This document shows, in pieces, positions 11,005 to 20,735 of a DNA stretch of 64,000 nucleotides. Location: positions 1-64,000 of the forward strand of contig NZ_JADPRT010000003.1 of assembly GCF_015690355.1 (NCBI RefSeq). The letters are read 5' to 3'. The position numbers and the translations under genes were made by a program. Numbering within the stretch: position 1 is the first letter of the stretch; each line of letters starts with the position of its first letter. The notes beneath the pieces were generated by a model, which was not told the DNA's origin, searched no databases, and saw only the letters and a list, made by a program, of their open reading frames with translations. This DNA is from Streptacidiphilus fuscans (GTDB lineage: Bacteria; Actinomycetota; Actinomycetes; Streptomycetales; Streptomycetaceae).

Positions 11005-11864
11005 GCCTGTGCGGCCCGAGCCTGGCGCTCGGCTGCTTCGACGACATTCTGCAGCAGCATGGCCCGCGTCATCGGCCCGACGCCGCCCGGGTTCGGGGAG
11101 ATCCAGCCGGCCACCTCGGCCACCTTCGGGTCGACGTCGCCGGTGTAGACGCCGTCGACGCGGCTGACGCCGACGTCGAGGACGGTCGCGCCGGGACGGA
11201 CGTCCTCGGGCTTGATCAGGTGGGCCACGCCCGCCGCGGCGACGATGATGTCGGCCCGGCGCAGGTGGTCGGCGAGGTCACGGGTGCCGGTGTGGCAGAG
11301 GGTCACCGTCGCGTTCTCGCTCTTACGCGTGAGCAGCAGACCGATCGAGCGCCCGACCGTGATGCCGCGGCCGACGACGCAGACGTCCGCACCGTTGATC
11401 TGGATCTTGTGGCGGCGCAGCAGCTCGACGATGCCGTACGGGGTGCACGGCAGCGGGCCGGCGACGCCCAGCACGAGGCGGCCCAGGCTCATCGGGTGCA
11501 GGCCGTCGGCGTCCTTCTCCGGGTCGATCAGCTCCAGCACCCGCTTCTCGTCCAGGTGCTTGGGGAGCGGCAGCTGGACGATGTAGCCGGTGCACGCCGG
11601 GTCGGCGTTCAGCTCGCGGACGACGTCCTCGACCTGCTCCTGGGTCGCGTCGGCGGGGAGCTCGCGCTGGATGGAGGCGATGCCCACCTGGGCGCAGTCG
11701 CGGTGCTTGCCGCGCACGTAGGAGTGGCTGCCGGGGTCGTCACCGACCAGGACGGTGCCGAGGCCGGGGGTGATCCCCTGCGCCTTCAGCGCCTCGATCC
11801 TGGTGACGAGCTCGGACTTGATCGCTGCGGCGGTGGCCTTGCCATCGAGAATCTGGGCGGTCAT
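11001..11864 (-). CDS. folD: Methylene-THF dehydrogenase/cyclohydrolase
   Basis: Bifunctional enzyme interconverting 5,10-methylene-THF and 10-formyl-THF, the formyl donor for PurN and PurH encoded nearby. The 287-residue product starts [12 protein letters not shown], has the Y49-x3-K53 catalytic pair in SYVRGKHRD, the QLPLP segment and the NADP-binding [16 protein letters not shown]. The start ATG 11864 has GGAGAA about 8 bases upstream. It overlaps the following DUF3017 start by four bases. The shared neighbourhood with glyA, purH and purN makes a one-carbon/purine cluster. Confidence 0.97.
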   Translation of the reverse strand: MTAQILDGKATAAAIKSELVTRIEALKAQGITPGLGTVLVGDDPGSHSYVRGKHRDCAQVGIASIQRELPADATQEQVEDVVRELNADPACTGYIVQLPLPKHLDEKRVLELIDPEKDADGLHPMSLGRLVLGVAGPLPCTPYGIVELLRRHKIQINGADVCVVGRGITVGRSIGLLLTRKSENATVTLCHTGTRDLADHLRRADIIVAAAGVAHLIKPEDVRPGATVLDVGVSRVDGVYTGDVDPKVAEVAGWISPNPGGVGPMTRAMLLQNVVEAAERQARAAQA

Positions 11865-11918
11865 GAGGACATTCTCCAGGATCGCCGAAGCGTGCGTGAA
11901 CGCCGGTGTACGCGGGTT

Positions 11919-11954
11919 CGTACTCCCGGCCGTACTCCCGACCGTACTCGCGGC
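11919..11954. repeat. Three 12 bp tandem repeats upstream of folD
   Basis: CGTACTCCCGGC, CGTACTCCCGAC and CGTACTCGCGGC follow one another without gaps, 55 bp before the folD start on the minus strand. They lie in the non-coding gap between folD and the DUF2752 gene. They may be repeated regulator sites or slippage products. Confidence 0.6.
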
Positions 11955-12143
11955 CGGAAGGACGTCTCCCAGTAGCACACGGACTGTGCTGGTCCGGTTG
12001 CAAATCCGCCACAACTCCGTGCCCATCTGCTTTCGAGGTGGACAGCGGACGGGCGGATCGCAACGATGGTCCGGTACGGAACGACGGCGACACGAATTCG
12101 GGGGATGAGATGAGTATGTCGAGCGCCTTCCGGTGACCGACTG

Positions 12144-12692
12144 ATGAGCGTTCAGGAGATCGGTCATCAGCCCGTCACCTTTCGGGGGATCAACCACCAG
12201 GACGTCAAGCTGCCCGGCACGGGCGGGAGTACGGACACGGGCACGGCTCCGAGGTCCGCTCCGGACCCCACGCCGGGTCTGCGCGCCGCGTGGAAGACCC
12301 GCTGGTCCAGGATCGCCGCGAGCCGCTTCGGCGGCCCGGTGCGCGTGCTGCTGCGAGGCAGCGGCGCGGGTGTCCTGGCAGTGGCGGCCGCGGAGGTCCA
12401 CGCGACGCACGACCCTGGCGTGCTCTGCCCGTTCCGCCGGTTCACCGGCATACCGTGCCCGGTCTGCGGAAGCACCACGGTGTTCATGGAATTGGGCGCC
12501 GGGCATCTTGGGGCGGCTGTAGCAGCCAATCCGGTCACCGTCGTGGTCGGTCTGGGCCTGCTCTTCGCGCCGCTCGGCGGCGGAGCATGGTGGTGGCGTC
12601 TGCCCGCGCGGAAGAAAAACATCATCATCTTCAGCGCGATGGGGATCTCCTGGCTCTGGCAGTTGCACCGGTACGGCTTTCTGCCCTCCTGA
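12144..12692 (+). CDS. DUF2752 membrane protein
   Basis: A 182-residue protein with a ~65-residue hydrophilic N-terminus, then a first hydrophobic stretch, the family signature [20 protein letters not shown] (three Cys) and two more membrane segments near 127-147 and 155-175. DUF2752 proteins have no proven function; the conserved Cys motif hints at metal or disulfide chemistry. The start ATG 12144 has no clear ribosome-binding site and could be further downstream. It precedes the RDD-family gene by about 90 bp, with a GATAAT -10-like box (12708-12713) in the gap. Confidence 0.8.
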   Translation: MSVQEIGHQPVTFRGINHQDVKLPGTGGSTDTGTAPRSAPDPTPGLRAAWKTRWSRIAASRFGGPVRVLLRGSGAGVLAVAAAEVHATHDPGVLCPFRRFTGIPCPVCGSTTVFMELGAGHLGAAVAANPVTVVVGLGLLFAPLGGGAWWWRLPARKKNIIIFSAMGISWLWQLHRYGFLPS

Positions 12693-12779
12693 GTGTCACC
12701 GGACTCCGATAATCTCGCCGACTGTTCTTCGTTCTTCGTGTTTCACCGTCATCACCACTCCCTGCCCGGAGGCATGAAC

Positions 12780-13520
12780 ATGAGTTACCCGCCCGACCCG
12801 AACAACCCCTACGGCCAGCAGCAGCAGAACCCTTACGGCCAGCAGCCGCAGCAGCCGGGCTATGGGTACCCGCAGCAGCAGCCGCAGGCGGGCCAGCAGG
12901 CCTACGGCTTCCCGCAGCAGCAGCAGCAGCCGCAGGCGGACCCGTACGGCCAGCAGCAGCAGGCGTACGGCTACCAGCAGCAGCCGCAGGCGGGCTACCA
13001 GGGCTACGGCACCGACCCGTACGCGGGCTACGCGCCGCAGGGCCAGTACGCCAACTGGGGCCAGCGTGTGGGTGCTTACGTCATCGACGGGCTGATCGCC
13101 GGTGTGGTGCCGTTCATCCTCTACATCATCGCCGCGGTGGCCTTCGCCGCCTCGGTCCAGCCGGGCACCATCGACCCGACCACCGGCGCTTACACGCCGG
13201 GCACGACCAGTGGCGGCTCCGCCGGCCTGGCCGTCGTCTTCTACCTGCTGGCCTTCGTGATCGGCCTGGGCGCGACGCTGTGGCTGTGCCACCAGGAGGG
13301 CACCACCGGCCAGACGCCGGGCAAGAAGGTCATGAAGATCCGCCTGGTCCGCGAGTCCGACGGCCAGGTCGTCGGCTTCGGCGCGGCCTTCGTCCGCAAG
13401 ATCGCGCACTTCCTCGACGGCCTGGTCTGCTACCTCGGCTTCCTGTGGCCGATCTGGGACGCCAAGTCGCAGACCTTCGCGGACAAGGTCATGAACACCG
13501 TCGTCATCACCAGCAACTGA
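12780..13520 (+). CDS. RDD family membrane protein with Gln/Tyr-rich N-terminus
   Basis: The 246-residue product has about 85 residues of low-complexity sequence built from NPYGQQQQ- and QAYGYQQQP-like units, followed by the RDD domain: WGQRVGAYVIDGLIAGVVPF with its Arg and Asp, then further hydrophobic segments near 170-190 and the GKKVMKIRLV loop. RDD proteins are membrane proteins of unclear transport function, and this repeat-rich N-terminus is typical in Streptomyces. I prefer ATG 12780, seven bases after GGAGG (12768-12772), over ATG 12774, which is only one base away. A strong hairpin follows the stop. Confidence 0.88.
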   Translation: MSYPPDPNNPYGQQQQNPYGQQPQQPGYGYPQQQPQAGQQAYGFPQQQQQPQADPYGQQQQAYGYQQQPQAGYQGYGTDPYAGYAPQGQYANWGQRVGAYVIDGLIAGVVPFILYIIAAVAFAASVQPGTIDPTTGAYTPGTTSGGSAGLAVVFYLLAFVIGLGATLWLCHQEGTTGQTPGKKVMKIRLVRESDGQVVGFGAAFVRKIAHFLDGLVCYLGFLWPIWDAKSQTFADKVMNTVVITSN

Positions 13521-13539
13521 CACGGGTGTTGAAAGGGTG

Positions 13540-13576
13540 AAGGCCCGCCGTTCTCCGAGGAGGAGCGGCGGGCCTT
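13540..13576. terminator. Bidirectional terminator, RDD gene / purH
   Basis: AAGGCCCGCCG and CGGCGGGCCTT form an 11 bp stem, extended by CTCC/GGAG inside the loop. It sits between two convergent genes and ends with T residues on either strand, so it can stop transcription from both sides. Confidence 0.85.
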
Positions 13577-13609
13577 CGTCGTTCACTCAGTCACTGCGCG
13601 CGGCAGTGC

Positions 13610-15193
13610 TCAGTGGAAGAAGTGCCGCGTACCCGAGAGGTACATGGTGATCCCGGCCTTCTTGGCCGCCTCTGCGACCAGGTCGTCGCGGACCGAACCA
13701 CCGGGCTGGACCACGGCCTTGACGCCGGCCTCGATCAGCACCTCGAGCCCGTCCGGGAACGGGAAGAAGGCGTCCGACGCGGCGTACGAGCCCTGCGCGC
13801 GCTCACCGGCGCGGGTGACCGCGAGCTTCGCCGAGTCCACGCGGTTGACCTGGCCCATGCCGACGCCGACCGAGGCGCCGTCCTTGGCCAGCAGGATCGC
13901 GTTGGACTTGACGGCCCGGCAGGCCCGCCAGGCGAAGGCCAGCTCGGCCAGCTCCGCCTCGGAGAGCGCCTCGCCGCAGGCGAGCGTCCAGGTCGACGGG
14001 TCGTCACCGGCCGCGTCGATCCGGTCGGCCTGCTGGAGCAGCACACCGCCGGTGACCGCACGCGTCTCCACCGTCGGCAGCGCCGGGGTGCCGCGCAGCA
14101 CGCGGATGTTCTTCTTCTGCGCCAGCACCTCGACCGCGCCCGGCTCGAAGTCCGGGGCGAAGACGACCTCGGTGAAGATCGGCGCGATCTGCTCGGCCAG
14201 CGCCACCGTCACCGGACGGTTGACGGCGATGACGCCGCCGAACGCCGACACCGGGTCGCACTCGTGCGCCTTGCGGTGCGCCTCGACGACGTCCGCGCCC
14301 ACGGCGATGCCGCACGGGTTGGCGTGCTTGATGATCGCCACGCACGGCTCGGCGTGGTCGTACGCGGCACGGATGGCGGCGTCCGTGTCGGCGTAGTTGT
14401 TGTACGACATCTCCTTGCCGTGCAGCTGCTCGGCGGCGGCGATGCCCTTTCCGCTGCCGTCCACGTAGAGCGCGGCGGCCTGGTGCGGGTTCTCGCCGTA
14501 GCGCAGCACGTTCTCGCGCTGGTACGTCGAGCCCAGGAACTGCGGGAAGCGCTCCTCGTCCGCCGGGGCGTAGCCGTCGGCGAACCAGGAGGCCACGGCC
14601 ACGTCGTAGGCGGCGGTGTGCGCGAACGCCTCACCGGCCAGACGCTTGCGGGTCGCCAGGTCGAAGCCGCCGTCGGCGACGGCCTTCAGCACGTCCGCGT
14701 AGCGGGCGGGCGAGGTGACCACGGCCACCGACGGGTGGTTCTTGGCGGCGGCGCGGACCATCGACGGGCCGCCGATGTCGATCTGCTCGACGCACTCGTC
14801 CGGGGTGGCCCCCGAGGCGACGGTGGCCTCGAACGGGTAGAGGTTCACGACGACCAGGTCGAACGGCGCGACGCCCAGCTCCTCCAGCTGCGCGCGGTGC
14901 GACTCCAGGCGCAGGTCGGCGAGGATGCCGGCGTGCACGCGCGGGTGCAGGGTCTTGACGCGACCGTCGAGGCACTCGGGGAAGCCGGTCAGTTCCTCGA
15001 CCGGGGTGACCGGCACGCCCGCGCCGGCGATCTTCGCCGCGGTCGAGCCGGTGGAGACCAGCTCGACTCCGGCCGCGTGCAGGCCCTGGGCCAGCTCCTC
15101 CAGGCCGGTCTTGTCGTAGACGCTGACGAGCGCCCGACGGATGGGACGAACGTTCTCGGAGGTGGGCTGCGGCTGGTTGCTGCCTGAGCTCAT
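13610..15193 (-). CDS. purH: Bifunctional AICAR transformylase / IMP cyclohydrolase
   Basis: Catalyses the last two steps to IMP, using 10-formyl-THF. The 527-residue product has the N-terminal IMP cyclohydrolase domain (about 20-210, beginning [12 protein letters not shown], with the STGSTA loop) and the C-terminal AICAR transformylase domain with [15 protein letters not shown] and [11 protein letters not shown]. The start is ATG 15193, eight bases after AGAAGGA. It follows purN by 78 bp on the same strand, so the two probably form an operon. Its substrate AICAR (ZMP) is the ligand precursor for the ZTP riboswitch on glyA. Confidence 0.98.
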   Translation of the reverse strand: MSSGSNQPQPTSENVRPIRRALVSVYDKTGLEELAQGLHAAGVELVSTGSTAAKIAGAGVPVTPVEELTGFPECLDGRVKTLHPRVHAGILADLRLESHRAQLEELGVAPFDLVVVNLYPFEATVASGATPDECVEQIDIGGPSMVRAAAKNHPSVAVVTSPARYADVLKAVADGGFDLATRKRLAGEAFAHTAAYDVAVASWFADGYAPADEERFPQFLGSTYQRENVLRYGENPHQAAALYVDGSGKGIAAAEQLHGKEMSYNNYADTDAAIRAAYDHAEPCVAIIKHANPCGIAVGADVVEAHRKAHECDPVSAFGGVIAVNRPVTVALAEQIAPIFTEVVFAPDFEPGAVEVLAQKKNIRVLRGTPALPTVETRAVTGGVLLQQADRIDAAGDDPSTWTLACGEALSEAELAELAFAWRACRAVKSNAILLAKDGASVGVGMGQVNRVDSAKLAVTRAGERAQGSYAASDAFFPFPDGLEVLIEAGVKAVVQPGGSVRDDLVAEAAKKAGITMYLSGTRHFFH

Positions 15194-15271
15194 TACCGAA
15201 TCCTTCTGCAATGCCCCGGCGAGATGACCACCCCGCCGGCGCGGTTTATGTGGTGTGGTGCCCGCAAGTGG

Positions 15272-15958
15272 TTATCCGGCGGCTCCGGCCGAGGGCGCCG
15301 GGATCAGCACCCGGCGTCCGTCGATCCGGTGGCCCAAGCGGGCCAGCCGTCCCACCGCGTCGACGAGCAGTTTCCGCTCGACGTCCTTGATGCGCTCGTG
15401 GAGCGCCTCGCCCTCGTCCAGGTAGTCCGAGTCGGCGACCTCGACCACGCCCTGGGCGATGATCGGTCCGGTGTCCACGCCCTCGTCCACCAGGTGCACG
15501 GTGCAGCCGGTGACCTTGACCCCGTACGCCAGCGCGTCGCGCACGCCGTGCGCGCCGGGGAAGGAGGGGAGGAGAGCGGGATGGGTGTTGACGATGCGGC
15601 CCGCGAAGCGGGTCATGAACGCGCCGCCGAGGATCTTCATGAAGCCGGCGGAGACGATCAGGTCCGGGCTGTGGAAGGCGGTGGCCGCGGTCAGGGCCTC
15701 GTCCCACTCGGTGCGCTCGGCGTAGTCCTTCACCCGGTGCACGAACGTGGGGATGCCCGCCTTCTCGGCCCGCGTGAGGCCCGCGATGCCGTCGCGGTCC
15801 GCGCCTACGGCGACGATCTCGGCGCCGAAGGCCGGGTCGGCGGCGGCGTCGATCAGTGCCTGCAGATTGGTGCCCGAGCCGGAGACGAGGACGACAAGCC
15901 GGGCGGGCGCCGCGGGTGCGGCGAAGTCCAGCGGTGCACTGCCGGGCGCAAGAGCCAC
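15272..15958 (-). CDS. purN: Phosphoribosylglycinamide formyltransferase
   Basis: Transfers a formyl group from 10-formyl-THF to GAR in purine synthesis. The 228-residue product has VLVSGSGTNLQALID near the N-terminus, VSAGFMKILGG, the catalytic block NTHPALLPSFPGAHGVRDAL and the HLVDEGVDTGPIIAQ region, all as in PurN. I chose GTG 15958, about seven bases after GAAGGA; longer frames upstream have no family similarity. It carries a ~20-residue N-terminal extension before the first strand compared with E. coli PurN. It leads the purN-purH unit. Confidence 0.96.
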   Translation of the reverse strand: MALAPGSAPLDFAAPAAPARLVVLVSGSGTNLQALIDAAADPAFGAEIVAVGADRDGIAGLTRAEKAGIPTFVHRVKDYAERTEWDEALTAATAFHSPDLIVSAGFMKILGGAFMTRFAGRIVNTHPALLPSFPGAHGVRDALAYGVKVTGCTVHLVDEGVDTGPIIAQGVVEVADSDYLDEGEALHERIKDVERKLLVDAVGRLARLGHRIDGRRVLIPAPSAGAAG

Positions 15959-16241
15959 TGCTCGGTCCTTCAGGTCGGGCCGACGCCGCCGGAGTCGTAC
16001 ACGGTTCACGAGGCGTGCGTCGAGCTCATCGGGTGGCAGTCGCGGGGTGTCATCTCGTGACCGGCATCCGCGTCCGCCGAACGGTGTCCGCGGCTGTCCC
16101 GCGGACCGGACGGGAACCTCCTGGGCCCGCCATCCGTCAGCAACGATACCGGCAGCTGTACGCGCGCCCGAACCCCGGCCGACGATCACCGGCGTGGATC
16201 ATCCTGGGGTCGCACGCCACGGACGCTCTGGGAGTGAGAGG

Positions 16242-17300
16242 GTGTCTTCCGACAGGGAGACCGTGCGAGCAGGAGTTGCGGCGAAGACGATGGGCCACAC
16301 CGGCGACACCAAACCGACCGGCGAGCAGGCGCGCGACCCGTTCGCGCCGCCGCCCGAGGGCGCGCCCGACCGTCCCTGGCAACCGCGTCTCCCCGCTCCC
16401 GTGGCCACCGGGCACGTCCACGCCTCGTCCGACGGCACGGGTTCCGGTGCCGGTTCCAACGGCGGTGCCGGTTCAAGTAGCGGCGCCGGAGCCGGTGCGG
16501 ATGCCGGATCGCAGGGCCACAACGGCGCGCCGCCGCAGGACGCCCGTCCGGGACAGGCTCAGCCGGGCCAGGGGCAGCCGTCGCAGGGGCAGTCCGGTCA
16601 GACCGGCCAGACCGGTCAGGGGCATGGGCAGGAGGGTCAGCCGCCGCAGGACCAGCCGCCGACGCGTGGGCGCGCGCAGGTCCCGCCGCCGCACCCGTGG
16701 AGCCCCGGCTACCAGGGCCAGCAGCCGCCGCTGCCGCGCTTCTACCAGCAGCAGCCCCGGTTCGACCCCTCCGACCCGGTCCAGCGCCGCGCGCGTTACG
16801 CGCTGCTCAGCGGCATGTGGGGCTTCCTGTTCCTGATCCTCGGCGTGCCGTACCTGACGCTGCTGCTCGGCGCGCTCGCGCTGTACTGGGGCATCAGCGC
16901 CCTGCGCGGCACCGCGAAGACGCCGCAGAACGCCGCCGCGACGCCGAGCATCTTCCAGTCCCCCGGCGCGGGCGCTGCGGCCAACGCCCGCCCGCAGGCT
17001 CCGCAGCAGGCCCACCAGACCGGCCAGGCCGCCCAGCCGGGCTGGCCGGGTCAGGGTGTCGGCCACTCCGGGTACTACCCGACGGCGCCGGTCAAGCCGC
17101 AGGCCCCGGCCGCGATCGGCGGCCTGATCGCCGGTGCGGTCAGCCTGGCGCTGGTCGCCGTGGTCTTCGGCGTGCAGCTGTACTACAAGAGCTACTACGA
17201 CTGCCAGGCGAACGCGCCGACGAAGCAGTCCTACAGCCAGTGCGCGACCTCGGTCACGCCCCGGCCTCCGGCCTGGCTCGTCCAGCTGAACGGCGGCTGA
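16242..17300 (+). CDS. Pro/Gln/Gly-rich membrane protein of unknown function
   Basis: The 352-residue product starts at GTG 16242, seven bases after GGAG; ATG 16290 is the alternative. Residues ~60-180 are disordered, rich in GSGAG, GQ and PPQ repeats. Two adjacent membrane segments follow (GMWGFLFLILGVPYLTLLLGALAL), then a second low-complexity stretch and a third membrane segment (AAIGGLIAGAVSLALVAVVF) before a short tail with two Cys. The arrangement resembles DUF4190-type proteins, but I cannot assign it firmly. It is divergent from purN, with 283 bp between. Its last 47 bp overlap the end of the convergent DUF6350 gene. Confidence 0.75.
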   Translation: MSSDRETVRAGVAAKTMGHTGDTKPTGEQARDPFAPPPEGAPDRPWQPRLPAPVATGHVHASSDGTGSGAGSNGGAGSSSGAGAGADAGSQGHNGAPPQDARPGQAQPGQGQPSQGQSGQTGQTGQGHGQEGQPPQDQPPTRGRAQVPPPHPWSPGYQGQQPPLPRFYQQQPRFDPSDPVQRRARYALLSGMWGFLFLILGVPYLTLLLGALALYWGISALRGTAKTPQNAAATPSIFQSPGAGAAANARPQAPQQAHQTGQAAQPGWPGQGVGHSGYYPTAPVKPQAPAAIGGLIAGAVSLALVAVVFGVQLYYKSYYDCQANAPTKQSYSQCATSVTPRPPAWLVQLNGG

Positions 17301-18804
17301 GCCAGGACCGGCGAGCCGGCGTCGTCTCTTCTGCCGTTCCCGTGCCGGAGGCGGCCCAGTCCTCGGTGATGAGGTCGCCGATGAGCTCCGTCAGGCCCGT
17401 CGCGTCTGCCGTGTGTGCCGTGCGCGCCGACATGGCCCTCGCGTCCCACCTGTCCCACGCGTCGCCCGCCTCTCTCGCGTCGGTCCCGACGCCGGTCTCG
17501 GTCGCCGCCTCCGCCTGCGCGGCGCGTTCGGCCGAGCGTCGCGCCGCACGTTCCGCCCGGCCCGCCCACCAGCGGTGCAGGTACGCCGCGGGCAGTCCGG
17601 CACCCGCGGTCCAGCCGAACGCGGCGAGCGCGGTCCAACCCACCGGCGGCCCGACATGCGCGAGGGCGACATCACCCAGCGCTCCCCCCGCCCACAGCGC
17701 CACGGCCGCCGCGATCCCGGCGGTGCAGACGGCCGCGCAGACCACGGTCACCGCGAGCTCCCATCGGCCGGTCCGGGCGGGCTCGTCGGCGCTCGCGGCC
17801 GTCACGGGCATCGCGGCCGTCACGAAGCCGGGCAGATCTGCGGAGTCGCGGCCCAGCGCCCACCCGACCACCGCCCCGGAGACCACGGGCGTCAGCAGCG
17901 CGACCAGGCCGAGCACCGAGCGTCCCGGTCCGGGGGCGATCGCCAGCAGCGGGAAGGCGATCGGCGGCAGCGCCTGCGTTCCGGTGGCCGCCGCGTGCGC
18001 CGAGAGGGTGAATCCTGGTCCCAATGCCCAGGACGCCGACCATACGGCGGCGTTCGGCAGCAGCACGGCGCAGAGCAGCAGCAGTCCGAGCCGTCCCGGC
18101 ACGTCCGGTGCGAGCTGCGCGGCGAGCCCGCCGACCGCACTGAGGTGCACCAGCAGCGCCACCGTGAGCACCAGCCCGCCGCAGCCCAGCAGGGCCAGCG
18201 CCCCGGCCGCGCCCGCCCGCAGTGCCCGGTCCCGGTAGGGCGCGAGCGCGCCGATCCTGGCCAGCGTGGCGGCGAACCGGCCCTCGGGCGCGACCACCGG
18301 CCAGATGCCGAGCCACTGCCCTCGCGCCCGCAGCGCGGCCCAGGCGGCCGCGATCCCCCACTCCCCCGTCCGACGTCGCGCGCCCGTCATCGCGGCGGGC
18401 AGGGCGGTCAGCACCACCCACAGCAGGTCGGGCAGCGGCTCGCTCTGCAGCGCCCCGCCGAGCGCCAGCAGCGAGACGAGGAACCCGACGGTCGCGTACC
18501 CGGCGACGACGCTGCCGATCCGTCCGGTGCGGGCCGCGGCCTGGTGGACGAGCACGACGGCCAGTGCGGTGACGGCCAGCGGCGCGACCCCGAGTGTCGC
18601 CACCCCGACCGGGTCCTCCCAGCGGAGCGGGCCGCCGTGCCCGAGCAGCCACAGCCCTCCGGCCAGGCGAGGCACGGCAAACAGGCTGTCGTCGGCGTAC
18701 GGGGTGACCACCCACAACAGGAACACGGGCACCGCGACCAGTCCCCATCCGGTGACGGCCGCTGCGGCACCGGCGAGAAGAGCGGGTCGGTCGAAATTCG
18801 CCAT
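17254..18804 (-). CDS. DUF6350-type polytopic membrane protein
   Basis: A 516-residue integral membrane protein with roughly ten hydrophobic segments, a conserved WVVTPYADDSLFAVPRLAGG loop after the first helix and a hydrophilic C-terminal ~120 residues rich in Ala, Arg and Glu. From memory this matches the DUF6350 family, called PerM-like in some actinobacteria, which sits beside purN in Streptomyces. Its function is unknown. The start is ATG 18804 with no clear ribosome-binding site. Its 3' end overlaps the convergent gene by 47 bp. Confidence 0.8.
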   Translation of the reverse strand: MANFDRPALLAGAAAAVTGWGLVAVPVFLLWVVTPYADDSLFAVPRLAGGLWLLGHGGPLRWEDPVGVATLGVAPLAVTALAVVLVHQAAARTGRIGSVVAGYATVGFLVSLLALGGALQSEPLPDLLWVVLTALPAAMTGARRRTGEWGIAAAWAALRARGQWLGIWPVVAPEGRFAATLARIGALAPYRDRALRAGAAGALALLGCGGLVLTVALLVHLSAVGGLAAQLAPDVPGRLGLLLLCAVLLPNAAVWSASWALGPGFTLSAHAAATGTQALPPIAFPLLAIAPGPGRSVLGLVALLTPVVSGAVVGWALGRDSADLPGFVTAAMPVTAASADEPARTGRWELAVTVVCAAVCTAGIAAAVALWAGGALGDVALAHVGPPVGWTALAAFGWTAGAGLPAAYLHRWWAGRAERAARRSAERAAQAEAATETGVGTDAREAGDAWDRWDARAMSARTAHTADATGLTELIGDLITEDWAASGTGTAEETTPARRSWLSRRSAGRARPEAGA

Positions 18805-18852
18805 GGTTCAGCGTGGGACCGAGACACGCCCGATCTGTCACAAAACATGCAG

Positions 18853-18882
18853 TTGTCACTCTTTGCTCCAACAATTCATATA
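18853..18882 (+). promoter_or_regulatory. Probable sigma-70 type promoter for the sigma-like gene
   Basis: TTGTCA (18853-18858) and CATATA (18877-18882) are 18 bp apart in the most AT-rich patch of the region. The predicted transcript start would be near 18890, about 40 bases before GTG 18929. Confidence 0.55.
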
Positions 18883-18928
18883 TGCGACTGAGCCTCACCC
18901 CGGCCACAGTGACCCTCGAGGTGCCCGC

Positions 18929-20635
18929 GTGACCGCGCACGCACCGCGCCGCCGCACCAAGAAGCAGGCCCAGGCTGCCCGCCGCTCGGCGCCGAAGTCG
19001 GCTCCCGAGCCGGAGCAGCGGCCCAAGGCCCAAGCGTCGGGCAGCCCGACACCGGGCAAGGCGACCGGACGACTGACACAGAGTGAGGCGAAGAAGCCGA
19101 CGGAGACGCGACCTCAGCCACCTGCTCCGCCAAGCCTTGTGACAACCCGACAAACCCCGGCGCGGCCCGCCGCGCAGGAGCCGTCCCCGCCGACCCTGTC
19201 CTCACTGGCCCCCGCCCCCGGCGCACCCGGACGGCACGGCTCCGTCAGTCACGCGCCGCCCGCCGCGACCCGCAGCATCGACTCCGGCGCGGGACCACAG
19301 GTCAACGGCAACAGCAACGGCAAGGTCAACGGGAAGGCCCACGGAAAGAAGGTGCTGCCCGCCGCGCCGAGTGCCCCGGCGTCACCACCCGCGCTGACGG
19401 CGGACTCTCCGCCCATGCCCACGCCCATGCCGACGCCCGTGGCACCACCCGCACCTCAGCCCGTACCTCCGCCCGTGCCGACGGCCGGGACGTTCGACGC
19501 GCTCTACCGGGACGCCGTACCGCGCCTGGTGCAGCAGACCTACCTGCTGACCGGCAGTCAGCACCGCGCCGCGCACTGCGTCCGACGCGCCTTCCAGCAG
19601 GCCTGGACGCACTGGCGCACCGTCGGTCAGGACAGTTCGCCGGAGGGCTGGGTACGCGCGGCGGCCTTCGAGTTGGCGCTGTCGCCGTGGCACCGCGGCG
19701 GCCCGCGCGTACAGCACCTGCTGCGACTGCCGCACCGTCAACCCGCCCCGGCCTCAGCCGCCAAAGCGGCCCCGGAGCAGGCCGACTCGGACAAGGCGCT
19801 GATGAAGGCCGTGATGCGGCTGCCCCGGCCGCAGCGACGCGCCCTGGTCCTGCACGACGTGATAGGGCTCGACTGGGCGCAGACCGCCGCCGAGGTCGAG
19901 GGCAGCACCCCGGTCACCTTCGGCCGCGTCGCGCGCGCCCGGCGCGCGCTGGCGGAGGCCGTGCCCGGCGTGGTCGGGTCCGACCCGGAGCAGGCCGGCT
20001 TCGGCCGTCGCCTGGGCGCGCGGCTGCGCAGGGCCGCCGAACGCGCCTGCGCGGGCATGGAACCGCTGGCCGCACCCGGCGCCACCCGGACCCGGGCCCG
20101 GCTCCACGATCACGGCCTCACCGTGGCGTCCGGCGTGCTGACGCTGGGGACGGCCGGCGGCCTGGCTGCCTCGCTGCTCTGGGGAACGCCGATGCATCCG
20201 GCGGAGCGGCCGATCATCGTCCACCCCAACCCGAACGCGACCCAGCTCGCCCTCTACTCGCCGGCCCAGGCGCAGCCGAAGCACCTGCCGCACCAGAAGC
20301 TGCCGTCGATCCCTGTCGACTGGGCCGAGCGCGCCCGCTACGAGGCCGCCCTGGCCAAGCAGAAGCGGCAACAGGCAGCCGACGCCGCCAACTCCTCGGG
20401 AAAACAGGCGAAGCAGGGCAACCAGAGCACCCCGGGCCCGCAGTCCGGTCCGACCGCCCAGCCGACGACCGGCGCGGGACCGAACCAAGGGACACCGAAC
20501 CAAGGGACGAGCACCACTCAGAACATCGATCCGACCCTGTGCCGGATCTTCTCTCTGCCCTGTGACCGCCCCGGCCATTCCGGGCACGGCGGCCACCACA
20601 AGAAGCCCTCCTCGGCCACGAAGTCCCCGCACTGA
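18929..20635 (+). CDS. Sigma-factor-like protein with transmembrane segment
   Basis: The 568-residue product begins at GTG 18929, after GAGGTG. Residues 1-185 are basic and Pro/Ala-rich, without predicted fold. Residues 188-350 look like a degenerate ECF sigma factor: a region-2-like stretch (TFDALYRDAVPRLVQQTYLL, then HCVRRAFQQAWTHW where active factors have an acidic pattern) and a region-4-like helix-turn-helix (RLPRPQRRALVLHDVIGLDW). A single membrane segment follows at about 397-418, then a Lys/Gln/Pro-rich tail. A sigma domain tethered to the membrane suggests a regulator or anti-sigma-like role rather than a normal sigma factor; this is inference. Confidence 0.75.
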   Translation: MTAHAPRRRTKKQAQAARRSAPKSAPEPEQRPKAQASGSPTPGKATGRLTQSEAKKPTETRPQPPAPPSLVTTRQTPARPAAQEPSPPTLSSLAPAPGAPGRHGSVSHAPPAATRSIDSGAGPQVNGNSNGKVNGKAHGKKVLPAAPSAPASPPALTADSPPMPTPMPTPVAPPAPQPVPPPVPTAGTFDALYRDAVPRLVQQTYLLTGSQHRAAHCVRRAFQQAWTHWRTVGQDSSPEGWVRAAAFELALSPWHRGGPRVQHLLRLPHRQPAPASAAKAAPEQADSDKALMKAVMRLPRPQRRALVLHDVIGLDWAQTAAEVEGSTPVTFGRVARARRALAEAVPGVVGSDPEQAGFGRRLGARLRRAAERACAGMEPLAAPGATRTRARLHDHGLTVASGVLTLGTAGGLAASLLWGTPMHPAERPIIVHPNPNATQLALYSPAQAQPKHLPHQKLPSIPVDWAERARYEAALAKQKRQQAADAANSSGKQAKQGNQSTPGPQSGPTAQPTTGAGPNQGTPNQGTSTTQNIDPTLCRIFSLPCDRPGHSGHGGHHKKPSSATKSPH

Positions 20636-20650
20636 TCGCTTCCGGACAGC

Positions 20651-20694
20651 ACGAAGCCGCCCTGCCGGAGATTCCTCCGGCAGGGCGGCTTCGT
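20651..20694. terminator. Strong bidirectional terminator
   Basis: A perfect 20 bp stem (ACGAAGCCGCCCTGCCGGAG and its complement) with an ATTC loop lies between the convergent sigma-like gene and sucD. It is the strongest hairpin in the window. Confidence 0.92.
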
Positions 20695-20735
20695 CTGCGC
20701 GCGGCGTGCGTCAGGCAGTCAGGCCGTGGGCCTGG

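Noticed and set aside
13540..20694. Strong hairpins as mobile-element ends
   Set aside because: They sit exactly between convergent genes with no flanking duplications, which fits terminators.
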